From assembly GCA_049646585.1 (NCBI GenBank), contig JBARWC010000153.1, positions 18,286 through 82,285 of the forward strand: 64,000 nucleotides of DNA, read 5' to 3'. Shown piece by piece: positions 24,506-34,331 of the stretch. Source of the DNA: G025836975 sp049646585. GTDB taxonomy: Bacteria; Pseudomonadota; Gammaproteobacteria; Burkholderiales; Burkholderiaceae_B. A program made the translations under genes and the position numbers. Numbering within the stretch: position 1 is the stretch's first letter; the number at the start of each line of letters is the position of its first letter. The notes beneath the pieces are model-generated. The model ran no database searches. It was not told where the DNA came from and saw only the letters and a program-made list of their open reading frames with translations.

Positions 24506-25808
24506 AGACGCTTCTGGCAAAACTGTGGCAAAAAATGCGGCCGCATTGTATCTGGTCCAGTTTGTATCTTTTCTGATTCCGATTGCGGAGGTTTCCGTAC
24601 TTGCTCGAAGCTTGGGCATAGAAATATACGGTCAAATCCTTTTTTGCCAAGCATTGGCGCTTACCGGATCCCTGCTGGTAGAGTATGGGTTCAATATAAA
24701 CGCCGCGCAACAGGTTGCTGTTCATCGGAAACACCCTGGGGAGTTACGTGAACTATTCACGCAAATCATGCTTGCAAAGATCATGCTTGCATTCCCCTTT
24801 GTGCTCCTGCTTTTGGTGGCATGGACGCTAGGCCTGCTTGATAACTATGTGCCCAGTGGGCAGTTGTTGTTGTTTGTGCTTGCCTATTTCGTGGCCTTCG
24901 GTTTTAGCCCTATGTGGTATTTTCAAGGGATAGAGCGGATGGCGTTTCCAGCGATGTTGGATGTAGCGTTGCGTCTGTCTGGCCTAACTGTATTAATCAT
25001 CATTGTGCACACGCCAGACGATTTTTACATGGCTTTACCCTTACTGGCGATTCCTCCAGTATTGAATACGGGGCTTACCCTATATTGGGCGGGGCACCTT
25101 GTGGGACGACTACCTGCCGTGAGTATTAGAGACGCCTGGCGTCAAATCCGGCAAGGCTTCCATTTTTTTGTTTACCGCAGTGCAAGTAATCTGGCGTTGT
25201 CAGCGGTGCCCGTATTGCTAGGCGTGTCCGCAGGCCAGCGTGCAGTTGGGGAATTTGCTCCTCCAGAAAAATTGATTAAAGGCATGACTAGCCTGGCCCT
25301 TCCTTTCCTTACTGCCATATTTCCTTTTTTTGCGCGTGAATTTCATCCAGACGGCGAGCGGCAGGGAGCCGCTTCGTATAAACAGCCGATGCTGGTCATT
25401 GCCTTGATAGGAGCCATAGCGCTTATAGGCTCCGCTGTAGGGCTTTGGCTGGGACCATGGGTGCTGGACGCATTGCTCGGAACCCACGTACCCGAATCGC
25501 TTTCAGTTTATTACGTGCTGATTGGTTTAGTGCCGTTACGAATCATCAATCAAAGCATCGCCTTGGTGTTGCTGATACCCGCAGGCAGAGCGCAGTCTTG
25601 TAGTTATGCAATCTCTTTTTTCTCTATTGCCGGCTTGCTGGCGGGGGCTTGGCTCGCTACCCGTCAAGGTGGCTATGGTATGGCCTGGGGGCTGCTTATC
25701 TGCGAGATACTATTGTGGCTGGTATTGATGATGATCGCGACTGGCTTGATTATGTCATCATCGGCCAATGTTAAAGGCGCATCAACCGACCAGATAGATC
25801 GCTTATGA
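24498..25808 (+). CDS. Oligosaccharide flippase (Wzx family)
   Basis: 436 aa from the ATG at 24498 (MGKDASGKTVAKNAAALYLV), overlapping the polymerase stop. About twelve hydrophobic segments and the opening LVQFVSFLIPIAEVSVLARS, then GIEIYGQILFCQAL, mark the polysaccharide-biosynthesis MATE-like flippases. LVEYGFNINAAQQVAVHRK and FSPMWYFQGIERM are typical Wzx segments. It should move undecaprenyl-diphosphate-linked repeat units to the periplasmic face for the adjacent polymerase. A second flippase at 32913-34313 suggests two repeat units or a recombined locus. Confidence 0.92.
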   Translation: MGKDASGKTVAKNAAALYLVQFVSFLIPIAEVSVLARSLGIEIYGQILFCQALALTGSLLVEYGFNINAAQQVAVHRKHPGELRELFTQIMLAKIMLAFPFVLLLLVAWTLGLLDNYVPSGQLLLFVLAYFVAFGFSPMWYFQGIERMAFPAMLDVALRLSGLTVLIIIVHTPDDFYMALPLLAIPPVLNTGLTLYWAGHLVGRLPAVSIRDAWRQIRQGFHFFVYRSASNLALSAVPVLLGVSAGQRAVGEFAPPEKLIKGMTSLALPFLTAIFPFFAREFHPDGERQGAASYKQPMLVIALIGAIALIGSAVGLWLGPWVLDALLGTHVPESLSVYYVLIGLVPLRIINQSIALVLLIPAGRAQSCSYAISFFSIAGLLAGAWLATRQGGYGMAWGLLICEILLWLVLMMIATGLIMSSSANVKGASTDQIDRL

Positions 25809-26905
25809 GAATTTTGCTCATCACTACAGGCTTGATGCTTGGAGGGGCGGAGCGGCAGGTCGTCGATCTGGCAGACCGCCTGGCAGACCGCGGGCACGAT
25901 GTGGCGATTGCTTATCTGGCTGGCGATGCACAGGTCCATCCATGTAATGGGCGCGTCGAATTGCATCCCTTGTATTGCACGAAATCTGTCCGGGGCATGG
26001 TGGCAGGCTGCTTACGGTTACGTACATTAATTCGCCAATGGAATGCAGATGTAGTCCATAGCCATATGGTTCATGCCAACCTGATCGCGCGGTTGCTACG
26101 GCTGATCACTCCAATGCCGAAATTGGTTTGTACGGCTCATAGCACCAGAGAAGGGGGCAGAACAGTCGAGCTGGCTTATCGGATTACTGATTTTTTGGCT
26201 ACCATCTCCACAAATGTAAGCCGCGAAGCCGTAGAGGCTTTTGAACAAAACGGTGCAGTCCCTAAGGGCAGAATGATTCCGGTATTCAATGGAATCGATT
26301 TAAACAGATTCCCTTTTGCGCAGGAATTGCGTTGCGAATCCAGACAGCGTTTATTTCCCCATCCTGGCAAACAGATGATCCTGGCTGTCGGCAGGCTGGT
26401 GGTCGAGAAGAATTACAGTGCTCTGCTGCAAGTCTTTGCCAACGTAAAAAAGGCCATGCCCAAGGTAGAGCTTTGGATTGCCGGCGGTGGTGACTTACAT
26501 GCGCAGCTTGAGCAACAAAGCTCTAGCTTATTATTGAATGATAGCGTTAAATTTTTGGGGGTTAGGGCTGATATCCCCGACTTGATGCGTGCAGCCGATG
26601 TATTTGTATTGCCCTCGCTGCTTGAAGGATTTGGCTTGGTGGTTGCCGAGGCCATGGCATCTGGCACCGTCACTGTGGCGACAGATGCGGGGGGGGTGGC
26701 AGAGGTCATGAATGGTATTGGGTTTTGCGTGCCGGTTGGCAACCAAGCGGCTTTAGAGGCGGCACTATTGCAGGCGTTGGAACTGCCCATAGATCAGGCA
26801 AAAGCGCTGGGCCAGGCTGGTCGGCGGCACATTGAGGGCAACTTCGATATCAATCAAATCACTGATCGCTGGCTTGATATTTATCACGGCATTTATCCAT
26901 GTTGA
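25805..26905 (+). CDS. Glycosyltransferase family 4
   Basis: 366 aa, ATGA overlap with the flippase. GLMLGGAERQVVDLADRLA at the N terminus is the GT4 glycine loop, VGRLVVEKNYSALLQVFA opens the C-terminal Rossmann domain, and LEGFGLVVAEAMASG is the nucleotide-sugar E-x7-E motif. It is a retaining cytoplasmic transferase expected to add one sugar to the lipid-linked repeat. Donor and linkage cannot be read. It is part of a tight + strand run from 23.2 to 28.8 kb. Confidence 0.93.
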   Translation: MRILLITTGLMLGGAERQVVDLADRLADRGHDVAIAYLAGDAQVHPCNGRVELHPLYCTKSVRGMVAGCLRLRTLIRQWNADVVHSHMVHANLIARLLRLITPMPKLVCTAHSTREGGRTVELAYRITDFLATISTNVSREAVEAFEQNGAVPKGRMIPVFNGIDLNRFPFAQELRCESRQRLFPHPGKQMILAVGRLVVEKNYSALLQVFANVKKAMPKVELWIAGGGDLHAQLEQQSSSLLLNDSVKFLGVRADIPDLMRAADVFVLPSLLEGFGLVVAEAMASGTVTVATDAGGVAEVMNGIGFCVPVGNQAALEAALLQALELPIDQAKALGQAGRRHIEGNFDINQITDRWLDIYHGIYPC

Positions 26906-27702
26906 CTATTCTGACGCCTACCTATAATCGTAGGCATACTTTGCCTCGCTTATATCAAAGTTTACAGGATCAAAGCTCGAAGGAGTTCGAATGGCTGCTT
27001 GTGGATGACGGAAGCACAGATGAAACGAAGCAGTGGTTTGACGCGCTGGATGGCAATCGCAGCTTTGTGGCCAGATTGATAAAGCAAGAAAATGGCGGAA
27101 AGCATGTTGCCGTCAATACCGGGGTGGCTCAGGCGAAAGCGGGCTGGGTATTTATTGTCGATAGTGACGATGCCTTGACCCCTGATGCGGTAGAAATTGT
27201 GGTCGCAGCATTGGCTGATAGGTCTACTCAAGGGAATGTTGCCGGAGTCTGTTTCCGCAAGTGCGATTTCGAGGGTAGGCTGGTGGGGCAGGCTTATTCA
27301 GGAGTCGCAACGCCTTTCGTATCTCAACCGACACGTGTGGGGCGTATGGTGGCGGGCGACTTGGCTTACGTTTTTCGCCGCGACATTATGGCCTCTATGC
27401 CTTTTCCTGTGATTGACGGTGAAAAATTTGTCCCTGAGTTATACATCTGGAATAAGATCAGTGATCAGGGCGATATATGGTTCTATCTGGATAAGGTCAT
27501 CTACCGTTGTGATTATTTGCCGGATGGATACACCCGAAATTTTAACGAGCATTTGAAACGTCATCCGCGCGGCTTTTTTTTGTTCTACTCATCGCAGATT
27601 GCCAGGGAATCCGATTTGTTGGGCAAGGCCAAGGCAGCTATACGGGCCATCCAATGCGGCATCTATATTGTGCGTAAATCATTGCTGAAGAAATGGGCAT
27701 AA
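26899..27702 (+). CDS. Glycosyltransferase family 2
   Basis: 267 aa, overlapping the upstream GT4 by 7 nt. It has the GT-A fold opening LTILTPTYNRRHTLPRLYQS, then EWLLVDDGSTDET, and the metal-binding DSDD in VFIVDSDDALTPDAVE. It is an inverting transferase of WbbD-like length, probably extending the repeat unit in the cytoplasm. KLVPELYIWNK-type sequence in the acceptor region (FVPELYIWNKISDQG) is common in capsule GT2 proteins. Substrate unknown. Confidence 0.92.
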   Translation: MLTILTPTYNRRHTLPRLYQSLQDQSSKEFEWLLVDDGSTDETKQWFDALDGNRSFVARLIKQENGGKHVAVNTGVAQAKAGWVFIVDSDDALTPDAVEIVVAALADRSTQGNVAGVCFRKCDFEGRLVGQAYSGVATPFVSQPTRVGRMVAGDLAYVFRRDIMASMPFPVIDGEKFVPELYIWNKISDQGDIWFYLDKVIYRCDYLPDGYTRNFNEHLKRHPRGFFLFYSSQIARESDLLGKAKAAIRAIQCGIYIVRKSLLKKWA

Positions 27703-27706
27703 CAAT

Positions 27707-28828
27707 ATGGCCAAGGTTGTAGTTCTTGCCCACCACGCCGTTTCATTGCTGAACTTTCGGCGTCATTTTATCCGAGATCTTGTTGCTCAAGGAGCGCAGG
27801 TTTTTTGCTTGGCGCCGGACTATGATCGTCCTTCGCGCGAAGAGGTTCAAGCTTTGGGCGCAGTCCCAATGGATTACTGCTTGGCCCGTACGGGGATGAA
27901 TCCCATACGCGATGTTAGAGACATGCTTTTACTGCTGCGTATGCTTCACCGACTGAAGCCGGATGTGACGTTCGCATTTTCGATCAAGCCGGTAATTTAC
28001 GGCACCTTTGCCGCATGGTTGGCTAGAGTGCCACGGCGTGTCGTTATGATAGAAGGGGCCGGATATGTATTCACAGCGGGTGGTATTCCACCCGGCTGGC
28101 GGCGCCGTGGTTTGCGCTGGATAGTCGAAAAACTGTATCGAACGGCTTTATCGCGCGCCCATAGGGTTATTTTCCTGAATCCAGATGACTTGCAGGAGTT
28201 CGTCGAAAGAAAGCTGGCAAACCCTAACCGTACCGCGCTATTGGGTGGTATAGGGGTGGATTTGGACGAATGGGCCGTGGCACCGCCAGTATATGAGCCG
28301 GTAACCTTCCTGCTGGTGGCCCGCCTGCTTCGAGAAAAAGGAATCCTGGAGTATGTTGAGGCCGCCCGGTGTATTAAGCGCGTTCATCCTGCCGTACGAT
28401 TCATTCTGCTAGGTGGTTTGGATACCAATCCGGGCGCATTAAGCAGGCAGGAGATTGACGCATGGGTGAAAGAAGGCATTCTTGAGTGGCCAGGGCACGT
28501 TGTGGTTCAGCCGTGGATTGCGAAGTCCAGTGTCTTTGTCTTGCCTTCTTATCGAGAAGGAGTTCCGCGCAGCACGCAAGAAGCGATGGCTATGGGGCGT
28601 CCGATCATTACTACCGATGCACCGGGTTGTCGCGAAACGGTTGTGAATGGCTATAACGGCTTTCTGGTGCCTGTACGCGATATTAATCGGCTGATGCATG
28701 CCATGCTTTGCTTTGTGAAGTCGCCAGATCTGATATTACCGATGGGAGCGGCAAGTCGTGAGATAGCGGAAGAGCTTTTCGACGTAAAGAAAGTAAATGC
28801 CGTTTTATTGAAATGGCTATATACCTGA
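27707..28828 (+). CDS. Glycosyltransferase family 4, PglA/WcfI-like
   Basis: 373 aa, 4 nt after the GT2 stop. VSLLNFRRHFIRDLVAQGAQVFCLAP, CLARTGMNPIRDVRDML, FSIKPVIYGTFAAWLA and PSYREGVPRSTQEAMAMGRPIITTD match the GT4 branch that includes PglA-type transferases acting on diacetylbacillosaminyl lipids. It closely resembles the - strand gene at 57233-58366 (RTGMNP, KPVIYGT, GCRxTVxxGxNGxLVP blocks), so the window encodes two members of this branch. It ends the first + strand operon; 195 nt without a gene follow before the regulator. Confidence 0.92.
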   Translation: MAKVVVLAHHAVSLLNFRRHFIRDLVAQGAQVFCLAPDYDRPSREEVQALGAVPMDYCLARTGMNPIRDVRDMLLLLRMLHRLKPDVTFAFSIKPVIYGTFAAWLARVPRRVVMIEGAGYVFTAGGIPPGWRRRGLRWIVEKLYRTALSRAHRVIFLNPDDLQEFVERKLANPNRTALLGGIGVDLDEWAVAPPVYEPVTFLLVARLLREKGILEYVEAARCIKRVHPAVRFILLGGLDTNPGALSRQEIDAWVKEGILEWPGHVVVQPWIAKSSVFVLPSYREGVPRSTQEAMAMGRPIITTDAPGCRETVVNGYNGFLVPVRDINRLMHAMLCFVKSPDLILPMGAASREIAEELFDVKKVNAVLLKWLYT

Positions 28829-29023
28829 AAGTATGTTCTGTACCTTCTAAGTTAAGGCAAGCATTACCATATGAAGAGCTTTCGGATGTCTTATCTATGT
28901 TGATTTAGTTCGATATGCTATAGTGCGTTCAGTGTTTGAACGAATAAAGGACTTGATGATAAAGCACGTTCCCACATTGCCGTACTTGCTAGCATATTGG
29001 CAGCGTGCAAAGTAGAGAGTGTA

Positions 29024-29362
29024 ATGAAATCAATATCTGATTCTCATTTATATGAAGAAAGCCATCTGAAAATGCTGCGTCTGCTTGAGTCTAATCCAGG
29101 TATGAGCCAACGAGAATTAGCAGATGAATTAGGCGTAAGTTTAGGTAAGATCAATTATTGCATCAAAGCTTTGGTGGACAAGGGTATGGTCAAAATGCAG
29201 AATTTTCGCAATAGCCAGAATAAGCTGGCTTATGCATATTTGCTAACACCTGCCGGGCTAACGACCAAGACTGAATTAGCTGCTCGATATCTGAAAATAA
29301 AGATAGCAGAATACGAGGTGCTTAAACAAGAAATTGTTCAGTTGCAGAATGAGGCGGATTAG
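29024..29362 (+). CDS. MarR-family EPS-associated transcriptional regulator
   Basis: 112 aa from the ATG at 29024 (AGAG upstream). The winged-helix core LKMLRLLESNPGMSQRELAD, ELGVSLGKINYCIKALVDKG, then the C-terminal RYLKIKIAEYEVLKQEIVQL coiled segment, match the small MarR-like family typical of exopolysaccharide gene clusters. It precedes wlbA by 54 nt and probably tunes the wlb/O-antigen operon, though some members are thought to act as elongation or attenuation factors. The region before it (28829-29023) is AT-rich without a confident -35/-10 pair. Confidence 0.9.
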   Translation: MKSISDSHLYEESHLKMLRLLESNPGMSQRELADELGVSLGKINYCIKALVDKGMVKMQNFRNSQNKLAYAYLLTPAGLTTKTELAARYLKIKIAEYEVLKQEIVQLQNEAD

Positions 29363-29416
29363 TATAAAGCTAACGCCCCATAAAAACTTAAAAATTTTTA
29401 TCACTAAAAACTTCCT

Positions 29417-30361
29417 ATGAAAAACTTTGCTCTTATTGGTGCTGCTGGATATATTGCACCGCGTCATATGCAAGCCATCAAGGCAACAGGTAACGATCTT
29501 GTGGCCGCCCTTGATCCTAATGATTCGGTAGGGATTATCGATAGTCATTTTCCGAATGCGGAATTTTTTACTGAATTTGAGCGGTTTGATCGTCACATCG
29601 ATAAAATGCGTCGCTTGAATAAGTCTAATAGTATCGATTATGTCTCCATTTGCTCGCCGAATTATTTGCATGATTCGCACATGCGGTTCGCATTGCGCTC
29701 AGGAGCAGATGCGATTTGCGAAAAGCCTCTAGTATTGAATCCTTGGAATATAGATGGCTTGCAAGAGATTGAACGTGATACGGGGCAGCGAGTCAATACG
29801 ATCCTACAATTAAGGGTGCATTCGGCCATTGTTGCTCTGCGAGAAAAGGTACGCAGTCAAAACAAAGCGACTAAGCATGAGGTCGATCTGACCTACATTA
29901 CTTCGCGCGGCCATTGGTATCTACAGTCGTGGAAAGGCGATTTAAAAAAATCTGGCGGTATTGCAACCAATATTGGCGTGCATTTTTTTGACATGCTGCA
30001 TTATATCTTCGGGAAATTACAGACTAACGTGGTACATGCTAATGAGGAAACTCATGCGGCTGGCTATTTGGAATATGAGCATGCTCGAGTGCGCTGGTTC
30101 CTCTCTGTAGACTATAAAGATGTCCCAGCGGCCCAGCAAGAGCAGGGTCAACGCACTTATCGGTCGATAACTGTAGACGGAGAAGAGATTGAGTTTTCCG
30201 GTGGCTTTACCGACTTACATACTCGTAGCTATGAGGAAATTCTGGCGGGCCGTGGGTTTGGTTTAGAAGAGAATAGGGTAGCAATTGAGACCGTATCTAC
30301 GATTCGTGACGCCGTAGTTGCTCCGCTAACAGGTGATTACCATCCTTTTTTAAAAAAATGA
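29417..30361 (+). CDS. wlbA: UDP-GlcNAc-uronate 3-dehydrogenase (WlbA/WbpB)
   Basis: 314 aa, the length of WlbA/WbpB. The Gfo/Idh/MocA fold is clear: KNFALIGAAGYIAPRHMQAI (NAD-binding), YVSICSPNYLHDSHMRFALR, and DAICEKPLVLNPW with the conserved EKP. TNIGVHFFDMLHYIFG supplies the catalytic His region. It oxidises C3 of UDP-GlcNAcA to the 3-keto sugar and is normally paired with aminotransferase WlbC and acetyltransferase WlbB. wlbB overlaps its stop by 4 nt; the WlbC-like gene lies at 50818-51906 on the other strand. The UDP-GlcNAc 6-dehydrogenase step is likely TviB at 52076. Confidence 0.92.
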   Translation: MKNFALIGAAGYIAPRHMQAIKATGNDLVAALDPNDSVGIIDSHFPNAEFFTEFERFDRHIDKMRRLNKSNSIDYVSICSPNYLHDSHMRFALRSGADAICEKPLVLNPWNIDGLQEIERDTGQRVNTILQLRVHSAIVALREKVRSQNKATKHEVDLTYITSRGHWYLQSWKGDLKKSGGIATNIGVHFFDMLHYIFGKLQTNVVHANEETHAAGYLEYEHARVRWFLSVDYKDVPAAQQEQGQRTYRSITVDGEEIEFSGGFTDLHTRSYEEILAGRGFGLEENRVAIETVSTIRDAVVAPLTGDYHPFLKK

Positions 30362-30942
30362 ACTACACCAAACACAACACCGCAATTGTCGATGATGGTG
30401 CACAGATAGGCGAAGGCTCACGCGTTTGGCATTTCGTTCATATTTGTGCGGGAGCGAAAATAGGGAAAGGAGTGTCTCTCGGTCAGAATGTGTTTGTTGG
30501 CAATAAAGTTGTTATTGGCGACCACTGTAAGATACAAAATAATGTGTCAGTGTACGATAATGTGATTCTAGAGGCTGGTGTGTTCTGCGGGCCAAGCGTT
30601 GTATTTACAAATGTCTATAACCCACGCTCTTTTATTGAGCGCAAAAACGAATACCGAAACACTTTAGTTAAGAAGGGCGCTACGCTGGGTGCTAATTGCA
30701 CAATCGTATGCGGCGTAACGATAGGTGAATTTGCATTCGTTGGGGCGGGGGCAGTGGTTAACAAAGATGTGCCTGAGTATGCCTTGGTAGTTGGGGTGCC
30801 AGGGCGGCAGATTGGTTGGATGAGTGAGCATGGAGAGCAATTGGATTTGCCTTTAACTGGAGAGGGCGAAGCGATATGTGCGGCAACAGGGGCTGCATAT
30901 AAATTGCATAATGGAGCGGTGCAAAAAAGAGATTCGGAGTAA
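30358..30942 (+). CDS. wlbB: UDP-3-amino-GlcNAcA N-acetyltransferase (WlbB/WbpD)
   Basis: 194 aa left-handed beta-helix acyltransferase with hexapeptide repeats (IGEGSRVWHFVHICAGAKIG, VSLGQNVFVGNKVVIG, CKIQNNVSVYDNVILE). The WlbB/WbpD-specific segment VFTNVYNPRSFIERKNEYRN precedes further repeats and GVPGRQIGWMSEHGE. It acetylates the 3-amino group made by WlbC, giving UDP-2,3-diacetamido-2,3-dideoxy-glucuronate. The ATGA overlap with wlbA and TAATG overlap with the next gene show one operon. Confidence 0.93.
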   Translation: MNYTKHNTAIVDDGAQIGEGSRVWHFVHICAGAKIGKGVSLGQNVFVGNKVVIGDHCKIQNNVSVYDNVILEAGVFCGPSVVFTNVYNPRSFIERKNEYRNTLVKKGATLGANCTIVCGVTIGEFAFVGAGAVVNKDVPEYALVVGVPGRQIGWMSEHGEQLDLPLTGEGEAICAATGAAYKLHNGAVQKRDSE

Positions 30943-32849
30943 TGGGATCTCACATGCGCCGATCCGAATGGCGCTCTGATATACAAGGAATACGAGCAAT
31001 CGCTGTATTGGCGGTGATGCTATTTCATTTAAATAATGAATGGCTGCCAGGGGGATATATTGGCGTAGATATATTCTTAGTGATATCAGGCTATTTAATC
31101 ACTAGCCAGCTGATACAAAGACGTATGTCTGAGGAATATGAGTCATCCTCCAGCTTAATGGAATTCTATGTTGATCGGATAAAACGCATTGTTCCTGCCT
31201 ATGCTTTTATGCTTATTCTGACAACCATTGTAGTTGGGATAATTTTTACTCACTCCGACTACGTTGATTATTTAAATAGTTTAGAAGCGGCGACTCAGTT
31301 CATTAGCAATCGATATTATGCAAATTATGGGGACTATTTTGCCCCTGTACAGGCGGAGCAACCACTTTTGCACACGTGGAGCCTAGCCATCGAAATGCAG
31401 TTTTATTTGTTACTTCCCGCTCTAGTTCTATTGATGCCAGTGAGAGCATTACGTTGGGTCGTCCCCATACTAACTCTTACGATGACCGTTGTCGCGGAGT
31501 GGCAGTTACAGATAGGGAGAGAAAATCAGGCAATATATTATGCTCTATATGCACGTATTCCAGAATTTTTAATTGGAAGTTGGCTGGCGCTGCGACAAAA
31601 AAATAATAGTAATGATGATCGGAGCTATCAGAATGCTGGTTTTATATTAGGCTTTACATTAATTGTCATTAGTTTGACTACTCTAAATAGCAAAACCGCA
31701 TATCCAGGCTTGCTGGCGTTATTGCCGGTTGTGGGAACAGCGTTGCTGATTGCTACTCCCCGGTCTTCCTTTAATAAAGTGCTGACAGGGAGGTTTATTG
31801 TGTGGCTGGGATTTTTGTCATACTCTCTATATCTTTGGCATTGGCCAGTATTGGCTAGCATACGATATTATACTGCGCAAACCAATTTGAGTTTTAGCGC
31901 CACTATCTTTTTCATTATTCTGACTTTTAGTACCGCATGTATATCGTATTATTTTGTCGAAAATCCGATGCGACACTTGCAGCGAAAAGGGTATCGCCGC
32001 TTTGGCATAGTGCTTGCATCGACGGTGGTGGTGTTGGTGGGAATTCATAAGGCTGCTAGCGCCGCCCGCAACTTGCAAGATTTTTCCCCTCTGCCAGTTG
32101 TTTACACTCGATACGCTAATCCAGAAATTATCTGCCATGGTAAAGACAATGGTCAATGTGTTAAAGGTGATCTGGATAGCACGCATGAAGTGTTAGTGAT
32201 TGGAGATTCGCATGCGGCAATGCTTAATAATTTGTTCGATTTTGTAGGGAAAAATCATCATTTTCGTGCTCGCATTTTGACAGCTAGCAATTGTGTGCCA
32301 ATTCCAAATTTTAATATATCTAAACTTCAAAGTTATGCTCGGGAACCCTGCAGTCAACAAATCGCTCGTGTCCAACGCTATGTCGAACGAGCACACACCA
32401 TAATTGTCGCAGGTAGTTGGAGTTATCAAATCCAAGACCCAAACTTTCTAGATGAGTTTGCGGATTTTTTGCGGAATCAAACAGGGAAACGGGTATATGT
32501 GTTATCCCAAGTTCCGCTACTGCATGGAAATCCGATGAGGGCACACAGATTGGCGCTACTAAAATTGCCTTATGAGGTTTCGATTGACCCAGTGTATGCG
32601 CTGGCAAATAGCGCGATTGCCGATGTGGCGCGACGGCACCGTGCGAGCTTTATAAGTGGAGACGAAATTGATTTATTTAAGAATGCACCATTTTATGGAG
32701 GGAAGCTTATATATTTTGATCAGAGCCACTTGAATGAAATTGGTGTGGAGAATTATGCGGTAGCGATGGATAAAATTTTTAATGAGTTGGATTTAGGTAC
32801 TCAATCAGAGTTGGTGCACCGGAGCCTCCAAAGTGCTGGTATGAATTAA
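30942..32849 (+). CDS. OafA-type acyltransferase with C-terminal SGNH domain
   Basis: 635 aa. The N-terminal acyltransferase-3 membrane domain (about ten segments, residues 1-370) begins WRSDIQGIRAIAVLAVMLFHL, with GGYIGVDIFLVISGYLI and HTWSLAIEMQFYLLLP. The C-terminal SGNH hydrolase-like domain starts near residue 405 with VLVIGDSHAAMLNN (Ser) and ends with DQSHLNEIG (Asp/His). This architecture O-acetylates surface polysaccharide using cytoplasmic acetyl-CoA. Base composition is low-GC like its neighbours. The start at 30942 shares a base with the wlbB stop. Confidence 0.92.
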   Translation: MGSHMRRSEWRSDIQGIRAIAVLAVMLFHLNNEWLPGGYIGVDIFLVISGYLITSQLIQRRMSEEYESSSSLMEFYVDRIKRIVPAYAFMLILTTIVVGIIFTHSDYVDYLNSLEAATQFISNRYYANYGDYFAPVQAEQPLLHTWSLAIEMQFYLLLPALVLLMPVRALRWVVPILTLTMTVVAEWQLQIGRENQAIYYALYARIPEFLIGSWLALRQKNNSNDDRSYQNAGFILGFTLIVISLTTLNSKTAYPGLLALLPVVGTALLIATPRSSFNKVLTGRFIVWLGFLSYSLYLWHWPVLASIRYYTAQTNLSFSATIFFIILTFSTACISYYFVENPMRHLQRKGYRRFGIVLASTVVVLVGIHKAASAARNLQDFSPLPVVYTRYANPEIICHGKDNGQCVKGDLDSTHEVLVIGDSHAAMLNNLFDFVGKNHHFRARILTASNCVPIPNFNISKLQSYAREPCSQQIARVQRYVERAHTIIVAGSWSYQIQDPNFLDEFADFLRNQTGKRVYVLSQVPLLHGNPMRAHRLALLKLPYEVSIDPVYALANSAIADVARRHRASFISGDEIDLFKNAPFYGGKLIYFDQSHLNEIGVENYAVAMDKIFNELDLGTQSELVHRSLQSAGMN

Positions 32850-32912
32850 TGATTTATGAAACAAATTTACTATACTGTAGTACGTTGCTTATACAGTAAC
32901 TCGTGGTAATAA

Positions 32913-34313
32913 ATGACTGTAATAAGCCTATTTCAACGAAGCAAGGCCCTGTTTCAGGATCTTTGTAGCCATTTAATAAAAAATCAATTTGTGCGGTCGG
33001 TGATGTTGTTGGCTGGTGGAACCGCTTTTACTCAAGCCATAATGGTACTGATATTGCCAGTATTAACAAGGTTGTACACGCCGCAAGATTTTAGCGTTTT
33101 AACAGTTTACTTTTCTGTACTAAGTATCTTCGCTGCTATAGCTTGCTTGCGCTATGAAATCGCTATCCCGTTGCCGGAGTCAGATGAGGACTCCGCCAAT
33201 GTTCTCGGGCTTTCTTTAGCATTGTCTCTATTAGTTTCCGTGATGGCGGCAATAGTGATAGTTATTTTCCCTAGTGAGATTACTTTATTAGCAGGACAGC
33301 CGGAGTTGCGATCTTATTTATGGGCAATTCCTTTGGGCATATGGCTTACAAGCACCTATGCTGCTTTTAAGTACTGGGCGACTAGAAAAAAAAGATTTGC
33401 TTCAATCGCTAGCGTTCAAATGAGCCAGAGTATCTCGTCAGCAGGAACGCAGCTCGGCTTGGGGGTGCTAAATATTGCGCCACTAGGCTTGCTACTGGGG
33501 GGCATAGTTAACAGTGGTGTTGGCTGTTTAGCTTTAGGTTTTCACGCTTGGCGAGAAGGAGGCGACGCTTTACGGAGCGTTTGCCTTAGAGGGATGCTGA
33601 TTATGGCGCGGAAATATGATAGTTTCCCCAAGTTTTCGGTACTGGACGCTCTGGCGAACAACGCGGGAATCGCGCTGCCTGTACTTATTATTGCTTCTGT
33701 GGCCATAGGCCCCGAGGCTGGGTATTTAGCATTAGCAACACAGGTGTTGGGCGCTCCACTTAGCTTGGTGGGTAGTGCCGTGGGGCAAGTATACTTTTCA
33801 CATGCAGCTGAAAAGCAGCGCTCTGGCGATATTGGCAGTTTTACGCTTTCTACAATGCAAGGCCTGGCTCGATTAGGGATCGGGCCGATGCTTTTTGCCG
33901 GTATTGTTTCGCCGATAGCCTTCCCCTTAGTGTTTGGAGAGGCTTGGGGGCGGGCTGGTGAGTTGGTGGCTTGGCTAGCCCCATGGTATGCCACACGATT
34001 TATATGCTCACCGATAGCGTCGTCATTGAACGTTACTAACAATCTTCCATTGGGCATGAAACTTCAAATACTCGGCCTCATCACTCGGGTCGGAGCTGTT
34101 GCTTTGGCTGGTATATGGTTAAGATCGCTAATCGTAGAAGTTTATGCCGTTACCAGCTTCGCTTTTGATTTATTGTATCTATTTATGGTTTCTCGAAGTG
34201 TAGGGATTAGTATAAGAGAAGTGGTAGGCATATTTTTCATCAATTACCGTGCACTGCTAGGGTGGCTAGCGTTTTCGTTGATCGTTAAGTGGGTCATGGA
34301 ATATTATATTTAG
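32913..34313 (+). CDS. Second oligosaccharide flippase (Wzx-like)
   Basis: 466 aa with about twelve membrane segments. SVMLLAGGTAFTQAIMVLILPVLTRLYTP is the usual flippase opening, then FSVLTVYFSVLSIFAAIACLRYEIAIPLP, which is typical of the Wzx branch found with WlbA/B-type loci. It is unrelated at a glance to the flippase at 24498. It probably exports the repeat built by the 29-50 kb genes. A 7-bp dyad TACTGTA/TACAGTA (32873-32898) lies just upstream. Confidence 0.9.
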   Translation: MTVISLFQRSKALFQDLCSHLIKNQFVRSVMLLAGGTAFTQAIMVLILPVLTRLYTPQDFSVLTVYFSVLSIFAAIACLRYEIAIPLPESDEDSANVLGLSLALSLLVSVMAAIVIVIFPSEITLLAGQPELRSYLWAIPLGIWLTSTYAAFKYWATRKKRFASIASVQMSQSISSAGTQLGLGVLNIAPLGLLLGGIVNSGVGCLALGFHAWREGGDALRSVCLRGMLIMARKYDSFPKFSVLDALANNAGIALPVLIIASVAIGPEAGYLALATQVLGAPLSLVGSAVGQVYFSHAAEKQRSGDIGSFTLSTMQGLARLGIGPMLFAGIVSPIAFPLVFGEAWGRAGELVAWLAPWYATRFICSPIASSLNVTNNLPLGMKLQILGLITRVGAVALAGIWLRSLIVEVYAVTSFAFDLLYLFMVSRSVGISIREVVGIFFINYRALLGWLAFSLIVKWVMEYYI

Positions 34314-34331
34314 TCCGAAAATATTATTTTA

